DNA of 64,000 nucleotides from Octadecabacter algicola (GCF_021532625.1 NZ_JAKGAR010000002.1:372001-436000); one strand, 5' to 3'; positions 1-10,318 are shown, numbered from the stretch's first letter. Translations and numbers: made by a program. Notes: generated from the sequence alone by a model not told the origin.

Positions 1-550
1 TGCCCATATTTCCAAGGCTGCGATAACTCGTTTGGGACTGGATCGGGTCTGGTGGCTGGTTAGCCCCGGGAATCCATTGAAAGAAAAGGGACCGGCGCCG
101 ATAGCCGATCGTGTTTCGCGGGCAAAAGCGGTAATGCAGCACCCCCGTGTTCAGGTTACCGACATCGAGCAGCGCCTTGGGACTCGTTATACCGCAGAAA
201 CGATTGCAAAGCTGCAGATAGCCTATCCAGATGTTCGGTTTGTCTGGCTCATGGGGGCCGATAATTTGACACAGTTCCATCTTTGGCAAAATTGGCAGGA
301 GATCATGCATCGTGTTCCTGTTGCTGTTTTTGCTCGTCCGGGAGATCGGATCTCTGCACGGATGTCACGGGCCGCTCGGATGTATCGTGAAAATCGTTTG
401 ATCGGTCGCGCTGCGTCATTGCTGGGACAGTCTGAAGCGCCTGTGTGGACCTTTATTAACCTGCCGATGTCGCAATCGTCATCGACTGCGATCAGAAATG
501 CAGGGGATTGGACACCTGGTACGGTTGTTGGCGATGATGATGAGAATTAG
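1..550 (+). CDS. nadD: Nicotinate-nucleotide adenylyltransferase, 5' end cut by window edge
   Basis: Adenylates nicotinate mononucleotide in cytoplasmic NAD synthesis. The reading frame is open from base 2 and already reads AHISKAAITRLGLDRVWW. This is the segment after the family's GxFDPxHxGH nucleotide-binding motif, so the true start lies upstream of the window. Further family signs are the WLVSPGNPLK substrate-loop segment, GADNLTQFHLWQNW, and SSTAIR near the C-terminus, which corresponds to the conserved ISSTxIR nucleotidyltransferase motif. The TTG at base 32 is an internal codon and not the start. dacB follows after 9 bases on the same strand, so the two are probably co-transcribed. Identity is confident; only the N-terminal part is missing. 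Confidence 0.93.
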   Translation, partial: AHISKAAITRLGLDRVWWLVSPGNPLKEKGPAPIADRVSRAKAVMQHPRVQVTDIEQRLGTRYTAETIAKLQIAYPDVRFVWLMGADNLTQFHLWQNWQEIMHRVPVAVFARPGDRISARMSRAARMYRENRLIGRAASLLGQSEAPVWTFINLPMSQSSSTAIRNAGDWTPGTVVGDDDEN

Positions 551-559
551 AGTAGTTTA

Positions 560-2104
560 ATGTCTGTGAACCTTACGCGCCGGGCCCTATTGGGCGGATT
601 GTTAACCAGTACTGCAGGTGCCGCATTGGCAGAGGGGCCGTTGCAGTCCATTCGGCCGAATGCACGTTCTGAGGTACCTGTTGCGTCCGCCGCGCCCGAA
701 AGCAGCCCGATCCCACGTATTGCCCCACGTTTGCGGGCAACAATTGAAGAACTCATCGCAGCTGCTGATCTGGATGGAACGGTTGGTTGCGTTCTTGCGG
801 ATGCCCGTACGGGCGAGGTTCTGGAGCGGGTTGATGGGGGGGTATCGCTTCCGCCTGCGAGTGTGACCAAGGCAGTGACCGCGCTTTATGCGCTGGATGC
901 TTTGGGCGGAGCGCATCGGTTCGTGACGCGTGTTTTTGCGATTGGGGGCATTTCCGAAGGCATTTTAAGTGGTGATTTGATTTTGGCTGGTGGAGGCGAC
1001 CCCACACTTTCGGCAGATCATTTGGCTGAACTTGCGGAAGCAACAAAAGCAGCGGGCATTTCAGAGGTCACGGGCCGTTTGTTGTGCTGGCGCGGGGCGT
1101 TGCCCTACGCCGAAGAGATTGAACCATCACAGTTGGACCACCTTGGGTATAATCCGGCGGTCAGCGGGCTGAATTTGAACTTTAACCGCGTTCATTTTGA
1201 ATGGCGGCGCGTAAGCGGTAATTGGCAGACAACGATGGATGCCCGCACGGATAACCGTGTTCCGAGGGTCCGTATGGCAAAAGTCCGCATCGTTGACCGT
1301 GGTGCGCCTGTGTTTGCGACAGATGGGCCGGATTCTTGGTCGGTCGCTCGATCCGCTTTGGGTAACGGAGGGTCACGTTGGATGCCTGTACGCCAGCCTG
1401 CATTGTATGCCGGTGATGTGTTCCGAACGCTTGCGGCTGAAATCGGGCTGCGTTTGCCAGAACCTGAGGTGATAGACGACCTGCCTGACGGGGACGAGAT
1501 CGCGCAGCATCGCAGTGGCACGCTGCGCACAATTCTCAATGATATGTTGTTGTATTCGACCAACCTTACTGCAGAAATCTGCGGATTGGCCGCTTCTCAG
1601 GCACGGTTCGGAACGGCTCTGGGCATCGAAACCTCCGCGGCGCACATGACCACATGGGTCGGAGAGACGTTTGGTCTGGAGGCGAAGTTTGTCGATCACT
1701 CGGGGCTGAGCGACGAAAACCGGATTAGTGCGGATGATATGGTGAAACTGTTGCTCCAAGAAGGGCCGGACGGGCCGTTGAGACCCATTCTGAAACGCAT
1801 TGCGATGACGGATGCCGACAACAATCGTCTTGAGGGGTATCCTATTGAAGTTAGAGCGAAAACGGGCACACTGAATTTCGTCAGTGCGCTGTCTGGATAT
1901 ATTGAAACGGTTGAGGGCAAGGATCTCGCGTTTGCGATTTTCACCGCAGATATCGAACGCCGTGAGCGCGGCAAAGCAGCGGGCGATGAAGTCCCTGCAG
2001 GTTCGATTGAATGGAACAGGCGGTCCAAGCGGTTGCAACAACAACTGCTGCAACGCTGGGGTTTGGTCTATCGCGACGAAGTATTGGACCTCGAGCGCGG
2101 TTAA
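560..2104 (+). CDS. dacB: D-alanyl-D-alanine carboxypeptidase/endopeptidase (PBP4, peptidase S13)
   Basis: Periplasmic penicillin-binding protein that trims or cleaves peptidoglycan cross-links. It has 514 residues, usual for DacB. The N-terminus is a Tat/Sec-like signal (NLTRRALLGGLL, then AALA). The three serine-acyl-enzyme motifs are in order: SVTK with nucleophile Ser101 and Lys104, STN at 333-335, and KTGT at 434-437. The long insertion between the first and second motifs is typical of class C PBPs. It starts 9 bases after nadD. Its stop overlaps the convergent TerB-like gene by four bases, so transcripts from both sides must overlap there. Function is confident. Confidence 0.95.
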   Translation: MSVNLTRRALLGGLLTSTAGAALAEGPLQSIRPNARSEVPVASAAPESSPIPRIAPRLRATIEELIAAADLDGTVGCVLADARTGEVLERVDGGVSLPPASVTKAVTALYALDALGGAHRFVTRVFAIGGISEGILSGDLILAGGGDPTLSADHLAELAEATKAAGISEVTGRLLCWRGALPYAEEIEPSQLDHLGYNPAVSGLNLNFNRVHFEWRRVSGNWQTTMDARTDNRVPRVRMAKVRIVDRGAPVFATDGPDSWSVARSALGNGGSRWMPVRQPALYAGDVFRTLAAEIGLRLPEPEVIDDLPDGDEIAQHRSGTLRTILNDMLLYSTNLTAEICGLAASQARFGTALGIETSAAHMTTWVGETFGLEAKFVDHSGLSDENRISADDMVKLLLQEGPDGPLRPILKRIAMTDADNNRLEGYPIEVRAKTGTLNFVSALSGYIETVEGKDLAFAIFTADIERRERGKAAGDEVPAGSIEWNRRSKRLQQQLLQRWGLVYRDEVLDLERG

Positions 2105-2532
2105 AGCGTCATGTGACGCGCACGTGCGCCACGTTCAATGGCTGCCGCATGGAGGCGGTCAATATTTAGCTCATAGCGGATTTCTTCGAGCATACGCAGT
2201 TCGGATTGCGCGATGTCTCCGTCGGCCGCTGCCACGTCACAAGCCATTGCATAGGCGGTTTCGTTCAGGCGTTCTGGCAAGGTTTGGCGGATCAGCCCAA
2301 AGAGCGCATCTAGGCCATCTTCTTGATCAAATAGATCAAAGACGGTTTGTGACACACGCGGGACATGATCCGCGTCGTAGCCAGCAAAAACGGGCAGGTT
2401 ATTGATAATGTCAGTGATTTTCACCAGCTCCGCTGTGCGGATGTTTTCGTCACTGGCAGATACGGCGATCATGACCGCACATAATGCGTCTTGGGCGGTA
2501 AGGGACGGGGTCCCGGAAATTGAGTCTGGCAT
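2101..2532 (-). CDS. TerB-like tellurite-resistance-family protein
   Basis: A 143-residue, all-helical acidic protein. Two TerB-type repeats are visible: SASDENIRTAELVKI near residues 26-40 and AAADGDIAQSELRMLEEI near 103-120, each with the acidic D-x-x-I-x-x-x-E pattern of the fold. The role of most stand-alone TerB proteins is unknown, and tellurite resistance should not be assumed because no other ter genes are present. The start is supported by CAGGAG about ten bases upstream. The gene is convergent with dacB and overlaps its stop by four bases. The divergent lysS begins 114 bases upstream. Family assignment is good, function unknown. Confidence 0.8.
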   Translation of the reverse strand: MPDSISGTPSLTAQDALCAVMIAVSASDENIRTAELVKITDIINNLPVFAGYDADHVPRVSQTVFDLFDQEDGLDALFGLIRQTLPERLNETAYAMACDVAAADGDIAQSELRMLEEIRYELNIDRLHAAAIERGARARHMTL

Positions 2533-2646
2533 CGAGTAGTACTCCTGCTTGTTGGTTCACATTTATTGACGACAAGGCAGCACTGCAATAGGACGCGCGA
2601 CATGCCGCACCATAGGGGTGGTGGCCCATATTCATAGAGAAGACCC

Positions 2647-4287
2647 ATGAGCAATTTGCGTGACGCTGGAATGACCTCCAAGGCTTGGCCCTTTGAAGAA
2701 GCACGAAAGCTTCTGAAACGGGTTGAAGCGTCCGGCAAGGATCATGTGTTGTTTGAGACCGGCTATGGCCCTTCTGGTTTGCCGCATATCGGAACCTTTG
2801 GTGAGGTGAGCCGCACAACGATGATCCGCCGCGCTTTTGAGGTGATCTCGGATATTCCTACGCGGCTGATCTGTTTTTCCGACGATTTAGATGGAATGCG
2901 TAAAGTGCCAAGCAACGTGCCCAACCCAGAGCGGTTGGAGCAGTACATGCAGTTGCCGCTGACATCCGTACCTGACCCGTTCGACGAATATGAGAGCTTT
3001 GGCCACCATAACAACGCCATGTTGCGTCGGTTCTTGGATACGTTCGGGTTTGAATACGAGTTCATCTCGGGCAAGGAATACTATGAATCCGGCGCTTTTG
3101 ATGAGGTACTTTTGCGGGCTGCGGAAAAGTACGACGATGTGATGAAGGTAATGTTGAAGTCCTTGCGCGAAGAGCGCCGAGAAACCTATTCCATCTTCTT
3201 GCCGATGCACCCTGAATCTGGCCGCGTAATGTACGTGCCGATGAAGCATGTCGATGCAAAGAACGGTACAGTGACGTTTGAAGACGAGACTGGCAAGGAA
3301 TTCACAGTCCCCGTGACAGGCGGCAATGTGAAGCTGCAGTGGAAGCCGGACTTTGGTGCGCGCTGGGCGAGCCTTGACGTTGATTTTGAAATGTATGGCA
3401 AGGATCACAGCACTAACACGCCGATCTACGACCGAATTTGCGAGATTTTGGGCGGCAAGAAACCGGAACACTTCTCTTATGAGTTGTTCTTAGACGATCA
3501 GGGCCACAAGATTTCAAAAACGTCCGGCAACGGGGTGAGCATCGATGAATGGCTGACCTATGCCAGCACCGAGAGCCTATCTTACTTCATGTACTTGAAG
3601 CCTAAAACTGCAAAGCGGATGCATTTTGATGTGATCCCGAAGGCGGTTGATGAATACCACCAACAGCTGCGCGCCTATCCAAAGCAGGATGATGCGGGCA
3701 AGTTGAACAACCCTGTGTTCCACATTCATGGTGAGAACGTGCCAGAAAGCACGATGGTTGTTCCGTTCTCGATGTTGTTGAACCTTGCTAGCGTGTCTCA
3801 GGCAACGGACAAAGATAAGCTTTGGAGCTTTATTCAGCGCTATGCGCCAGACGCGTCGCCTGAAGGCAATCCTGATCTGGATGCTGCCGCTGGATTTGCT
3901 GTGCGCTATTACAAGGATTTCGTGGAACCGCAGAAGGTTTTCCGCCTCCCAACGGAGCAAGAACGTGGTGCACTGCAAGCGTTGATCGCTTGCCTGAAAT
4001 CCGAAGAGGTTGCGTTGGCCACGATTGCCCAGAAGAACGAGCAAGAAGGCAAGGACATGCCACTGCCGGACGTTGACTGGCACAATGATGAATTCTTGCA
4101 GTCTATCGTGTTCGCTGTTGGCAAGGTGCATGGGTTTGATCCCCTGCGGGCTTGGTTCTCCTGCTTGTACGAGGTGCTTTTGGGCGCGAAACAAGGCCCA
4201 CGTTTTGGTGGGTTTATTGCACTCTACGGCGTTGAGGAGTCTATCGCTCTGATCGAGGCGGGTTTGTCCGGCGATTTGGTGAAATGA
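2647..4287 (+). CDS. lysS: Lysine--tRNA ligase, class I (archaeal-type LysRS1)
   Basis: Charges tRNA-Lys with lysine in the cytoplasm. At 546 residues it has the class I Rossmann signatures: HIGTFGE (HIGH motif) around residue 48 in the context [12 protein letters not shown], and KISKTSGNG (KMSKS equivalent) around residue 288. Alphaproteobacteria are among the bacteria known to carry this archaeal-type enzyme in place of the usual class II LysRS. Whether a class II copy exists elsewhere cannot be seen here. An AGAAG ribosome site sits just before the ATG. An alternative ATG lies nine codons in, but the longer form matches the usual family N-terminus. The DUF4864 gene follows. Confidence 0.95.
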   Translation: MSNLRDAGMTSKAWPFEEARKLLKRVEASGKDHVLFETGYGPSGLPHIGTFGEVSRTTMIRRAFEVISDIPTRLICFSDDLDGMRKVPSNVPNPERLEQYMQLPLTSVPDPFDEYESFGHHNNAMLRRFLDTFGFEYEFISGKEYYESGAFDEVLLRAAEKYDDVMKVMLKSLREERRETYSIFLPMHPESGRVMYVPMKHVDAKNGTVTFEDETGKEFTVPVTGGNVKLQWKPDFGARWASLDVDFEMYGKDHSTNTPIYDRICEILGGKKPEHFSYELFLDDQGHKISKTSGNGVSIDEWLTYASTESLSYFMYLKPKTAKRMHFDVIPKAVDEYHQQLRAYPKQDDAGKLNNPVFHIHGENVPESTMVVPFSMLLNLASVSQATDKDKLWSFIQRYAPDASPEGNPDLDAAAGFAVRYYKDFVEPQKVFRLPTEQERGALQALIACLKSEEVALATIAQKNEQEGKDMPLPDVDWHNDEFLQSIVFAVGKVHGFDPLRAWFSCLYEVLLGAKQGPRFGGFIALYGVEESIALIEAGLSGDLVK

Positions 4288-4341
4288 ACCAAACCCCGTT
4301 TGGCTGCGTATCATAGATACGGAGACAAACGGGAGAGCGAG

Positions 4342-4743
4342 ATGCCGTCGATAAAAGATGCTATTCTAACGTTGGCTTTGTTCGCTACGGCGGCCAACGC
4401 ACAAGATCAGTCAATCGAAGACGTTATTAACAGTCAGCTGCAAGCGTTTCGGGATCGTGATGTGCAAGAGGCTTGGCAGTATGCCAGTCCGATGATCCAA
4501 GGCATTTTTAGAACGCCCGAGACATTCGGCCGCATGGTTGAAAACGGTTATCCGATGGTGTGGGACAATTCGGATGTACGTTTCCTGGACTCAGAAGAAA
4601 CCGGTTCTCAAACTCGCCAAGAGGTTCAGATACGGGGACCGGATGGTCTGTTCCATATTCTTGACTATGAGATGATTGAGACCCCTCAGGGGTGGCTGAT
4701 TAATGCTGTGCACGTGATCCCCGCACCCGAGATGTTTTCCTAA
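4342..4743 (+). CDS. DUF4864 domain protein, exported
   Basis: A 133-residue protein with a cleavable signal (MPSIKDAILTLALFATAANAQ) and then a compact alpha+beta domain. That domain has AFRDRDVQEAWQYASPMIQGIF and ends in GWLINAVHVIPAP, the pattern of DUF4864/SnoaL-like folds common in Rhodobacterales. The reading frame is open further upstream, but the ATG at 4342 has a GGGAGAG ribosome site and places the signal peptide at the N-terminus, so I chose it. It follows lysS by 54 bases. Function is unknown and periplasmic location is inferred. Confidence 0.75.
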   Translation: MPSIKDAILTLALFATAANAQDQSIEDVINSQLQAFRDRDVQEAWQYASPMIQGIFRTPETFGRMVENGYPMVWDNSDVRFLDSEETGSQTRQEVQIRGPDGLFHILDYEMIETPQGWLINAVHVIPAPEMFS

Positions 4744-4911
4744 GTACAGCCCTTGTCGTTGCTTAAAACCAAGGCGCACCGTCACGGTGCTGTCAGGGGC
4801 CGTTTACCACTAACGACTATCCCTATCAGCCGTTGATCTGCGCGCCCGTCGGGCCGTTTGGTCTGGTTGTGGTGGGGTTGATTGGTCGACCCCAAATCTA
4901 AGGGGCTTCCT

Positions 4912-7197
4912 ATGAACAAGGTGATTACTGACGGGCTGGTGTTTACGCCGCCACCATTTTCCGACGGTTTGGATGTGTGGTCGAGTGGGGATGGCACGCC
5001 GGGGTCGGATACCTATGAGCAATCCGGTGGCGGGGTGTATGTTCCTGCGGATCAGGACTTTGCAGGTTGCATTGAAATCGTAAAATCCAGTTCGGTGACA
5101 AAGCTTCGGTATATGGGGGAAACTTCTGTGTTGCCGGGATGTTACTTGCAAGTGACCGCCAAGGTTAAATGCCTGTCGGGGGCATTGCCAGACGTCCGGA
5201 TCGCGGGTTGGGCCGGAGAAGCGGGGGGGACGGAACTGGCTGGCGTTGTGACGAACGGACCGTCGGTATCGATCACCAGCTATGGTGAGGTGTTTGAAGT
5301 CTCCGCGATCATCGGCACTGGTGCGCGCACTGGTGTCGACATGACATGGGCCAGCGCGAGCTATGGGCATTTCGGGATCGATTTGACTGGCTCGAACGGG
5401 GGCGTTGTGCGTGTTGATGATATCACCATTGAGGATGTGTCATCCGTGTTCCTGAGGGATCAGGTAGGCATCGTGGATGTGCGCGACTATGGCGCACTGG
5501 GCGATGGTGTGACGGACGATTCAGCGGCTTTTGAAGCTGCCGATCAGGATGCCGATGGCCGCGAGGTCTTGGTGTCTGAGGGGACGTATTTCCTTGGAGG
5601 GTCAGTGACGTTTAATAACCAAGTTAGGTTTCAAGGCACGGTCATGATGGGCGACGAACACCGCCTGATCTTCCAGAAGAATTTCGACTACTCGACCTAT
5701 GTTGATGCCTTTGTTGACGAAGAGTTAGCGTTCAAGAAAGCGTTCCAAGCGTTGTTGAATTTCGCGGACCACGAAAGCCTTGATTTGGGGGGGCGGCGCA
5801 TTTCACTGTCGGAACCCGTCAATATGCAGGCCGCAGTCAACAATAAAGACAAGTTTGAAGTTCGACGCGTCATACGTAACGGGCAATTCCAGCCCATTGA
5901 TGGCCCTGCTTGGGAAAGTGATGTTGTTGTGGCGCAGGCGACCTATAGCGCGTCTGACTCGATCAAACTGACGAACGTGGCGAATATCAGTGCGATCCAA
6001 CCCGGTTCCTTGGTCACAGGGAATGGCGTGAGCCGAGAGATATATGTGACGTCGGTGGATGTCGCGAATTCTGAAGTAACGCTTAATGCGCAAATGTTTG
6101 ATGCGATCGGAACGCAGGAATTCACGTTTACGCGGTTCAAATATCTTTTGGATTTCAGCGGGTTCACGAAGTTATCGGATATGATCCTTGATAACATTGA
6201 GTTCAGCTGTGACGGCGAAACCAGCGGCGTGTTGCTTCCACCCAACGGGTTGGTGTTTCAAGTGCGCGACTGCAATTTCAAACGTCCCAAGAACCGCGGA
6301 ATGACGTCCCATGGGACCGGATGTCAGGGCATGATCATTGATCGAAATATGTTTGTGTCGGACGAGCAGGATATTGAATCCCGCAATCGGCAGTCCATCG
6401 CGTTCAATGTAAATGCCAACGATCCGAAAATCCGTAATAATCGTGGTGTTCGGTTCCGGCACTTCTGCGTTCTGCAGGGCAACGGGAATATCATCGCCAA
6501 CAATCACTGGTTCCAAGGTGACAATCAGGATGATGGGCCGCGTTTGGCGGGTGTTGTTTTGACGTCCCCCAATTGCCTGACCACGTTCGTCGGCAACTAC
6601 ATTGATAACAACTTTATCGAGTGGACGAACGAACACGACGCGACGCCCGATGCGACGGGGTATTCCTTTGGCGGACTTACGATAACGGGCAATATCTTTT
6701 TGGTGAGTGACGTCACGACTGCGTTTTCGTGGATTGTGATCAAGCCCCATGGGCAAGATCACGCGATCAACGGGTTGTCTGTTCAGGGCAACGTATTCCG
6801 CACCAACTCAGCGACTGTTGGGCGGGTTGAACAGATCGATACGACCTATGCTGACCTGCGCTACGATTTAATGCGCAACATCATTTTCCAAGGCAATGCG
6901 TTCAATGGGATCAGCCAGCCAACACGAAACCCGCATATCGATACGCACAGCGAAAATTCGGTTGATGCGACGTGGACGATTGATACCGAAGGTTATCTGC
7001 CGTTCGGTGGTTGGGCGCGCACGATTGATGCTTTGGTGCCCGTTGGTGCAATCCGCAATGGGTCAAACGATGCCGTGTTTTCAATGCCTTACGCAGAACC
7101 TGTGAACGGGTCCAATTCGGATGCGTTCGATATCATCTGGTCGGAACCCGTGAAGGGTGAGGTTAGATATTCGGCACGGATGGATAATCCGGCTTAG
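4912..7197 (+). CDS. Pectate-lyase/GH28-fold right-handed beta-helix protein
   Basis: A 761-residue protein. After about 180 residues of beta-rich, carbohydrate-binding-like sequence comes the hallmark entry to a pectate-lyase-3 beta-helix: VDVRDYGALGDGVTDDSAAF, close to residue 188. Asn/Asp-rich repeated strands such as IIDRNMF, IRNNRGVRF, IIANNHWF and ITGNIF follow to about residue 690, then a short beta domain. There is no signal peptide, so export would need a non-classical route, or it acts as a tailspike-like or surface polysaccharide depolymerase. I prefer the ATG at 4912, with AAGGGGC just upstream, over a TTG thirty bases earlier. No sugar-use genes adjoin it. Substrate unknown. Confidence 0.75.
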   Translation: MNKVITDGLVFTPPPFSDGLDVWSSGDGTPGSDTYEQSGGGVYVPADQDFAGCIEIVKSSSVTKLRYMGETSVLPGCYLQVTAKVKCLSGALPDVRIAGWAGEAGGTELAGVVTNGPSVSITSYGEVFEVSAIIGTGARTGVDMTWASASYGHFGIDLTGSNGGVVRVDDITIEDVSSVFLRDQVGIVDVRDYGALGDGVTDDSAAFEAADQDADGREVLVSEGTYFLGGSVTFNNQVRFQGTVMMGDEHRLIFQKNFDYSTYVDAFVDEELAFKKAFQALLNFADHESLDLGGRRISLSEPVNMQAAVNNKDKFEVRRVIRNGQFQPIDGPAWESDVVVAQATYSASDSIKLTNVANISAIQPGSLVTGNGVSREIYVTSVDVANSEVTLNAQMFDAIGTQEFTFTRFKYLLDFSGFTKLSDMILDNIEFSCDGETSGVLLPPNGLVFQVRDCNFKRPKNRGMTSHGTGCQGMIIDRNMFVSDEQDIESRNRQSIAFNVNANDPKIRNNRGVRFRHFCVLQGNGNIIANNHWFQGDNQDDGPRLAGVVLTSPNCLTTFVGNYIDNNFIEWTNEHDATPDATGYSFGGLTITGNIFLVSDVTTAFSWIVIKPHGQDHAINGLSVQGNVFRTNSATVGRVEQIDTTYADLRYDLMRNIIFQGNAFNGISQPTRNPHIDTHSENSVDATWTIDTEGYLPFGGWARTIDALVPVGAIRNGSNDAVFSMPYAEPVNGSNSDAFDIIWSEPVKGEVRYSARMDNPA

Positions 7198-7221
7198 GGA
7201 TTTAAAGAAATACTTTGGGGC

Positions 7222-7257
7222 CAAAAAAAGTGGCGCAGATTTCTACGCCGCTTTTTC
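7222..7257. terminator. Bidirectional rho-independent terminator
   Basis: An A-run, then an 8-bp stem (AAGTGGCG pairing with CGCCGCTT, one G-T wobble), then a T-run. The hairpin sits between the converging ends of the beta-helix gene (stop 7197) and the VPLPA-CTERM gene (stop 7272), with a U-tract in either direction, so it can end both transcripts. Confidence 0.8.
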
Positions 7258-7271
7258 TATATTCGTCTGCT

Positions 7272-7832
7272 TTATGCAGCGCGGTTCTTGCGGCGCATCC
7301 ATCCAAAGGCAGCCATGCCTGTTAGGACCAACGGCAGGCCTGCAGGTACAGGTACAGCTGAAACATTAGCCGCCCGCACGACGAGGGACTCCGCGTATGA
7401 AACCCCTGGGTTGTTGACAGCCCACCGGCCGGAATTTCCGTCACTCCAGTCACAGTGTGTGTGTGTGGAGCTGAACCACGCGGCCGCACAAGCTGCGTCG
7501 CCGCCCGGAGATCCGGCTGTGAAATAGTTGCCAACGGCGTCGCTACCACCCAATGTAACGTTTGCACCAGCGAATACAAAATCCATCGCGACGATTGCTG
7601 CAGCGTTGAATTCAGCCAACGTCGGCAGGCGCCAACCCAAGCCGCCTTGGTAGCTTAGGTCGATGGCTCCACAGGTTGGTGACGTTGGCGCACATGGTGC
7701 GGCCCAAGCCCAATCAAGACCACCTTTTGTAATATAAGCGTTATCAGCGACAGGCGAATTGATCGGTGCTGCAAAAGCAGCGGGCGCCGCAAGCAAGGCC
7801 ACCAAAGTTGCAGCAATTTTTAAAATTTTCAT
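7272..7832 (-). CDS. VPLPA-CTERM sorting-domain surface protein
   Basis: A 186-residue exported protein. It has a signal peptide (MKILKIAATLVALLAAPAAFA), a short domain with GLGWRLPTLAEFNAA that recalls DUF1566/C-lectin-like sequences, and a C-terminal sorting signal. The sorting signal is VPVPAGLPLVL, then a hydrophobic stretch, then basic MRRKNR. Such tripartite tails are processed by exosortases and mark exopolysaccharide-associated proteins; no exosortase gene is in this window. The frame stays open upstream, but the ATG at 7832 has GAGGAAGAACA in front and gives a correct signal peptide. Four cysteines (CAPTSPTC, ACAA, HCDW) may form disulfides. Confidence 0.82.
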   Translation of the reverse strand: MKILKIAATLVALLAAPAAFAAPINSPVADNAYITKGGLDWAWAAPCAPTSPTCGAIDLSYQGGLGWRLPTLAEFNAAAIVAMDFVFAGANVTLGGSDAVGNYFTAGSPGGDAACAAAWFSSTHTHCDWSDGNSGRWAVNNPGVSYAESLVVRAANVSAVPVPAGLPLVLTGMAAFGWMRRKNRAA

Positions 7833-8050
7833 TGTTCTTCCTCTATTCAAAAAATTAACGCTAATATCCGTGACCGAAAACGGTAACGGAATAGATTCTA
7901 TTTCTGTACTCGATATTTTGAGGCTTACGTAGCGGAAATGACAGATTTCGCAACTAATTGGAAATCGAGGGGGTGCTGAGAGTGTTAACTTATTAATTAA
8001 AAGCAATAATCTGCACTGGCAGGTTTGGACATCGTTTCGCGATCAATTGC

Positions 8051-8081
8051 AAACAGTATTTTCATTTTTGCAGTACTGTTT
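8051..8081. repeat. Inverted repeat downstream of uvrB
   Basis: Perfect 8-bp arms AAACAGTA and TACTGTTT separated by 15 bases, in the 275-base gap between the VPLPA-CTERM gene start and the uvrB stop. It could form a hairpin in the 3' end of the uvrB transcript, but it has no U-tract, so terminator function is uncertain. I see no gene in the rest of the gap. Confidence 0.4.
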
Positions 8082-8107
8082 CTGTTTCGCAATCAACGGA
8101 CGATCTA

Positions 8108-10318
8108 TTACCCGCCCCTCTTTTTCCGCGGCTTGATTCCACCACGTTGGCCCGGTCTGCCAGCTTGTGATCTGCCTTCTGCTTTTTTCGCGTCGTTGAC
8201 GGCCTTATCCACCTGATATTGCCGCGCGAGGGGGTCGTCGGAGATCACCAGATCAACGGCTTCCAGACGTTTAACCTCATCACGCAGGCGCGCGGCCTCT
8301 TCGAATTCGAGATTTTCTGCTGCTTTGCGCATGTCGCCTCGCAGCCCGTCCAGAACGGCCTCAAGATTGGCGCCGTGTAGGGGATTGTCGACCGTGGCTG
8401 TAACACGGTTCATGTCGACGTCGCCTTTGTAGAGGCCTGCAAGAATGTCTTCGACGTTCTTTTTGACTGTCGCAGGGGTGATGCCATGTTCTTCGTTGTA
8501 GGCGATCTGTTTGGCGCGGCGGCGGTCGGTTTCGCCCATCGCGCGTTCCATGGAGCCAGTGATGCGATCCGCGTACATGATGACGCGCCCTTCGGCGTTA
8601 CGAGCTGCGCGGCCAATTGTTTGGATCAATGAGGTTTCAGAACGCAAGAAACCTTCTTTGTCGGCGTCAAGAATGGCGACCAGCCCGCATTCAGGAATGT
8701 CCAAACCTTCGCGCAACAAGTTGATCCCGATCAGCACATCAAACGCCCCAAGGCGCAGATCGCGTAGGATCTCGATGCGCTCGATTGTGTCGATGTCGCT
8801 GTGCATATAACGTACTTTGATGCCGTTCTCGTGCAGGTATTCGGTGAGGTCTTCGGCCATACGTTTGGTCAATGTCGTGACCAACGTGCGGAACCCATCC
8901 GCGGTGACTTTGCGGATTTCATCCATAATATCATCGACTTGCGTGTCTACAGGGCGAATTTCAATCACAGGATCAAGTAGCCCCGTGGGCCGAATGATCT
9001 GTTCGGTGAACACGCCGCCGGTCTGTTCCATTTCCCATGCCGCGGGGGTAGCAGAGACGAAAACCGACTGGGGGCGCATGGCGTCCCATTCCTCAAACTT
9101 CAGCGGACGGTTGTCCATGCAAGACGGCAGGCGGAACCCGTGTTCCGCCAGTGTCATCTTGCGTCGGAAGTCGCCCTTATACATGCCACCGATCTGTGGC
9201 ACGGAAACGTGGGATTCATCGGCAAATACGATAGCATTATCGGGGATAAATTCAAACAGGGTGGGGGGCGGCTCACCCGGTGCTCGGCCTGTCAGATAAC
9301 GGGAATAGTTTTCGATCCCGTTGCACACGCCCGTCGCCTCGAGCATCTCGAGATCGAAATTGCAGCGTTGTTCAAGCCGCTGCGCCTCGAGCAGCTTGCC
9401 CTCGTTCACCAGTTGGTCGAGCCTGATCTTCAGCTCTTTCTTGATCCCCACAATTGCCTGTTTCATCGTTGGTTTTGGCGTCACATAGTGCGAATTCGCG
9501 TAAATGCGGACCTTTTCGAAGGTGTCGGTCTTTTCTCCCGTTAGGGGGTCGAATTCTGTGATGGTTTCCAGTTCTTCGCCAAAGAACGACAACTTCCAGG
9601 CGCGGTCATCAAGGTGGGCGGGCCAAACCTCCAGTGAGTCGCCACGCACGCGGAACGTGCCGCGTTGAAAGGCTTGGTCGTTGCGCTTGTAGGCTTGCGC
9701 GATGAGGTCCGCCATGATGCCGCGTTGGTCGTATTCACCGCCGACGTGCAAATCTTGGGTCATAGCGCCGTAGGTTTCCACCGACCCGATGCCGTAAATG
9801 CAAGACACGGACGCGACGATGATTACATCATCACGCTCCAACAGCGCCCGCGTGGCAGAGTGGCGCATCCGATCAATCTGTTCGTTGATCTGGGATTCCT
9901 TCTCGATGAAGGTATCTGATCGCGCGACGTAGGCCTCGGGTTGGTAGTAGTCATAAAAGGAAACAAAGTATTCCACGGCGGCGTCAGGAAAGAAGCCTTT
10001 GAACTCCCCATAAAGCTGCGCCGCGAGGGTTTTGTTCGGGGCCAAAATGATCGCAGGACGTTGAGTTTCCTCAATCATTTTCGCCATGGTGAATGTTTTG
10101 CCAGTACCAGTCGCGCCCAGCAATACCTGATCGCGTTCACCGTCTCGGATGCCTTGGGACAGTTCTTTGATCGCAGTGGGTTGATCACCCGCTGGGTCAA
10201 ACTCAGTCACCAGTTGAAACGCGCGACCACCTTCGAGTTTTTCGCGCGTCTTCACGTCCGGTGCCGGATTAGCGAGGAATTGTTCGGCTTCGGATTTGTC
10301 TGTCTGGGCGTATGGCAT
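8108..10318 (-). CDS. uvrB: Excinuclease ABC subunit B
   Basis: DNA-helicase-like subunit of the UvrABC nucleotide excision repair complex; it verifies damage and loads UvrC. It has 736 residues, in the normal range. Visible motifs are Walker [11 protein letters not shown] near residue 68, the beta-hairpin region [12 protein letters not shown]-type DESH in [17 protein letters not shown], helicase motif [12 protein letters not shown], and the C-terminal UVR domain ([14 protein letters not shown]). The C-terminus ends in a basic [12 protein letters not shown] tail. The start has CAGGAG in front. An inverted repeat lies 55 bases upstream. I did not find a GTTC-N7-GTTC LexA box in the upstream region. 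Confidence 0.97.
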   Translation of the reverse strand: MPYAQTDKSEAEQFLANPAPDVKTREKLEGGRAFQLVTEFDPAGDQPTAIKELSQGIRDGERDQVLLGATGTGKTFTMAKMIEETQRPAIILAPNKTLAAQLYGEFKGFFPDAAVEYFVSFYDYYQPEAYVARSDTFIEKESQINEQIDRMRHSATRALLERDDVIIVASVSCIYGIGSVETYGAMTQDLHVGGEYDQRGIMADLIAQAYKRNDQAFQRGTFRVRGDSLEVWPAHLDDRAWKLSFFGEELETITEFDPLTGEKTDTFEKVRIYANSHYVTPKPTMKQAIVGIKKELKIRLDQLVNEGKLLEAQRLEQRCNFDLEMLEATGVCNGIENYSRYLTGRAPGEPPPTLFEFIPDNAIVFADESHVSVPQIGGMYKGDFRRKMTLAEHGFRLPSCMDNRPLKFEEWDAMRPQSVFVSATPAAWEMEQTGGVFTEQIIRPTGLLDPVIEIRPVDTQVDDIMDEIRKVTADGFRTLVTTLTKRMAEDLTEYLHENGIKVRYMHSDIDTIERIEILRDLRLGAFDVLIGINLLREGLDIPECGLVAILDADKEGFLRSETSLIQTIGRAARNAEGRVIMYADRITGSMERAMGETDRRRAKQIAYNEEHGITPATVKKNVEDILAGLYKGDVDMNRVTATVDNPLHGANLEAVLDGLRGDMRKAAENLEFEEAARLRDEVKRLEAVDLVISDDPLARQYQVDKAVNDAKKAEGRSQAGRPGQRGGIKPRKKRGG

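Noticed and set aside
1373-2053. 226-codon minus-strand open frame opposite dacB
   Set aside because: Antisense to the region encoding the PBP STN and KTG motifs; not a gene.
2101-2532. Tellurite resistance function
   Set aside because: The fold is TerB-like, but no other ter genes are nearby and most solitary TerB proteins have no proven role in resistance.
3577-4314. 245-codon minus-strand open frame opposite lysS
   Set aside because: Antisense shadow of the class I lysyl-tRNA synthetase; no homology features.
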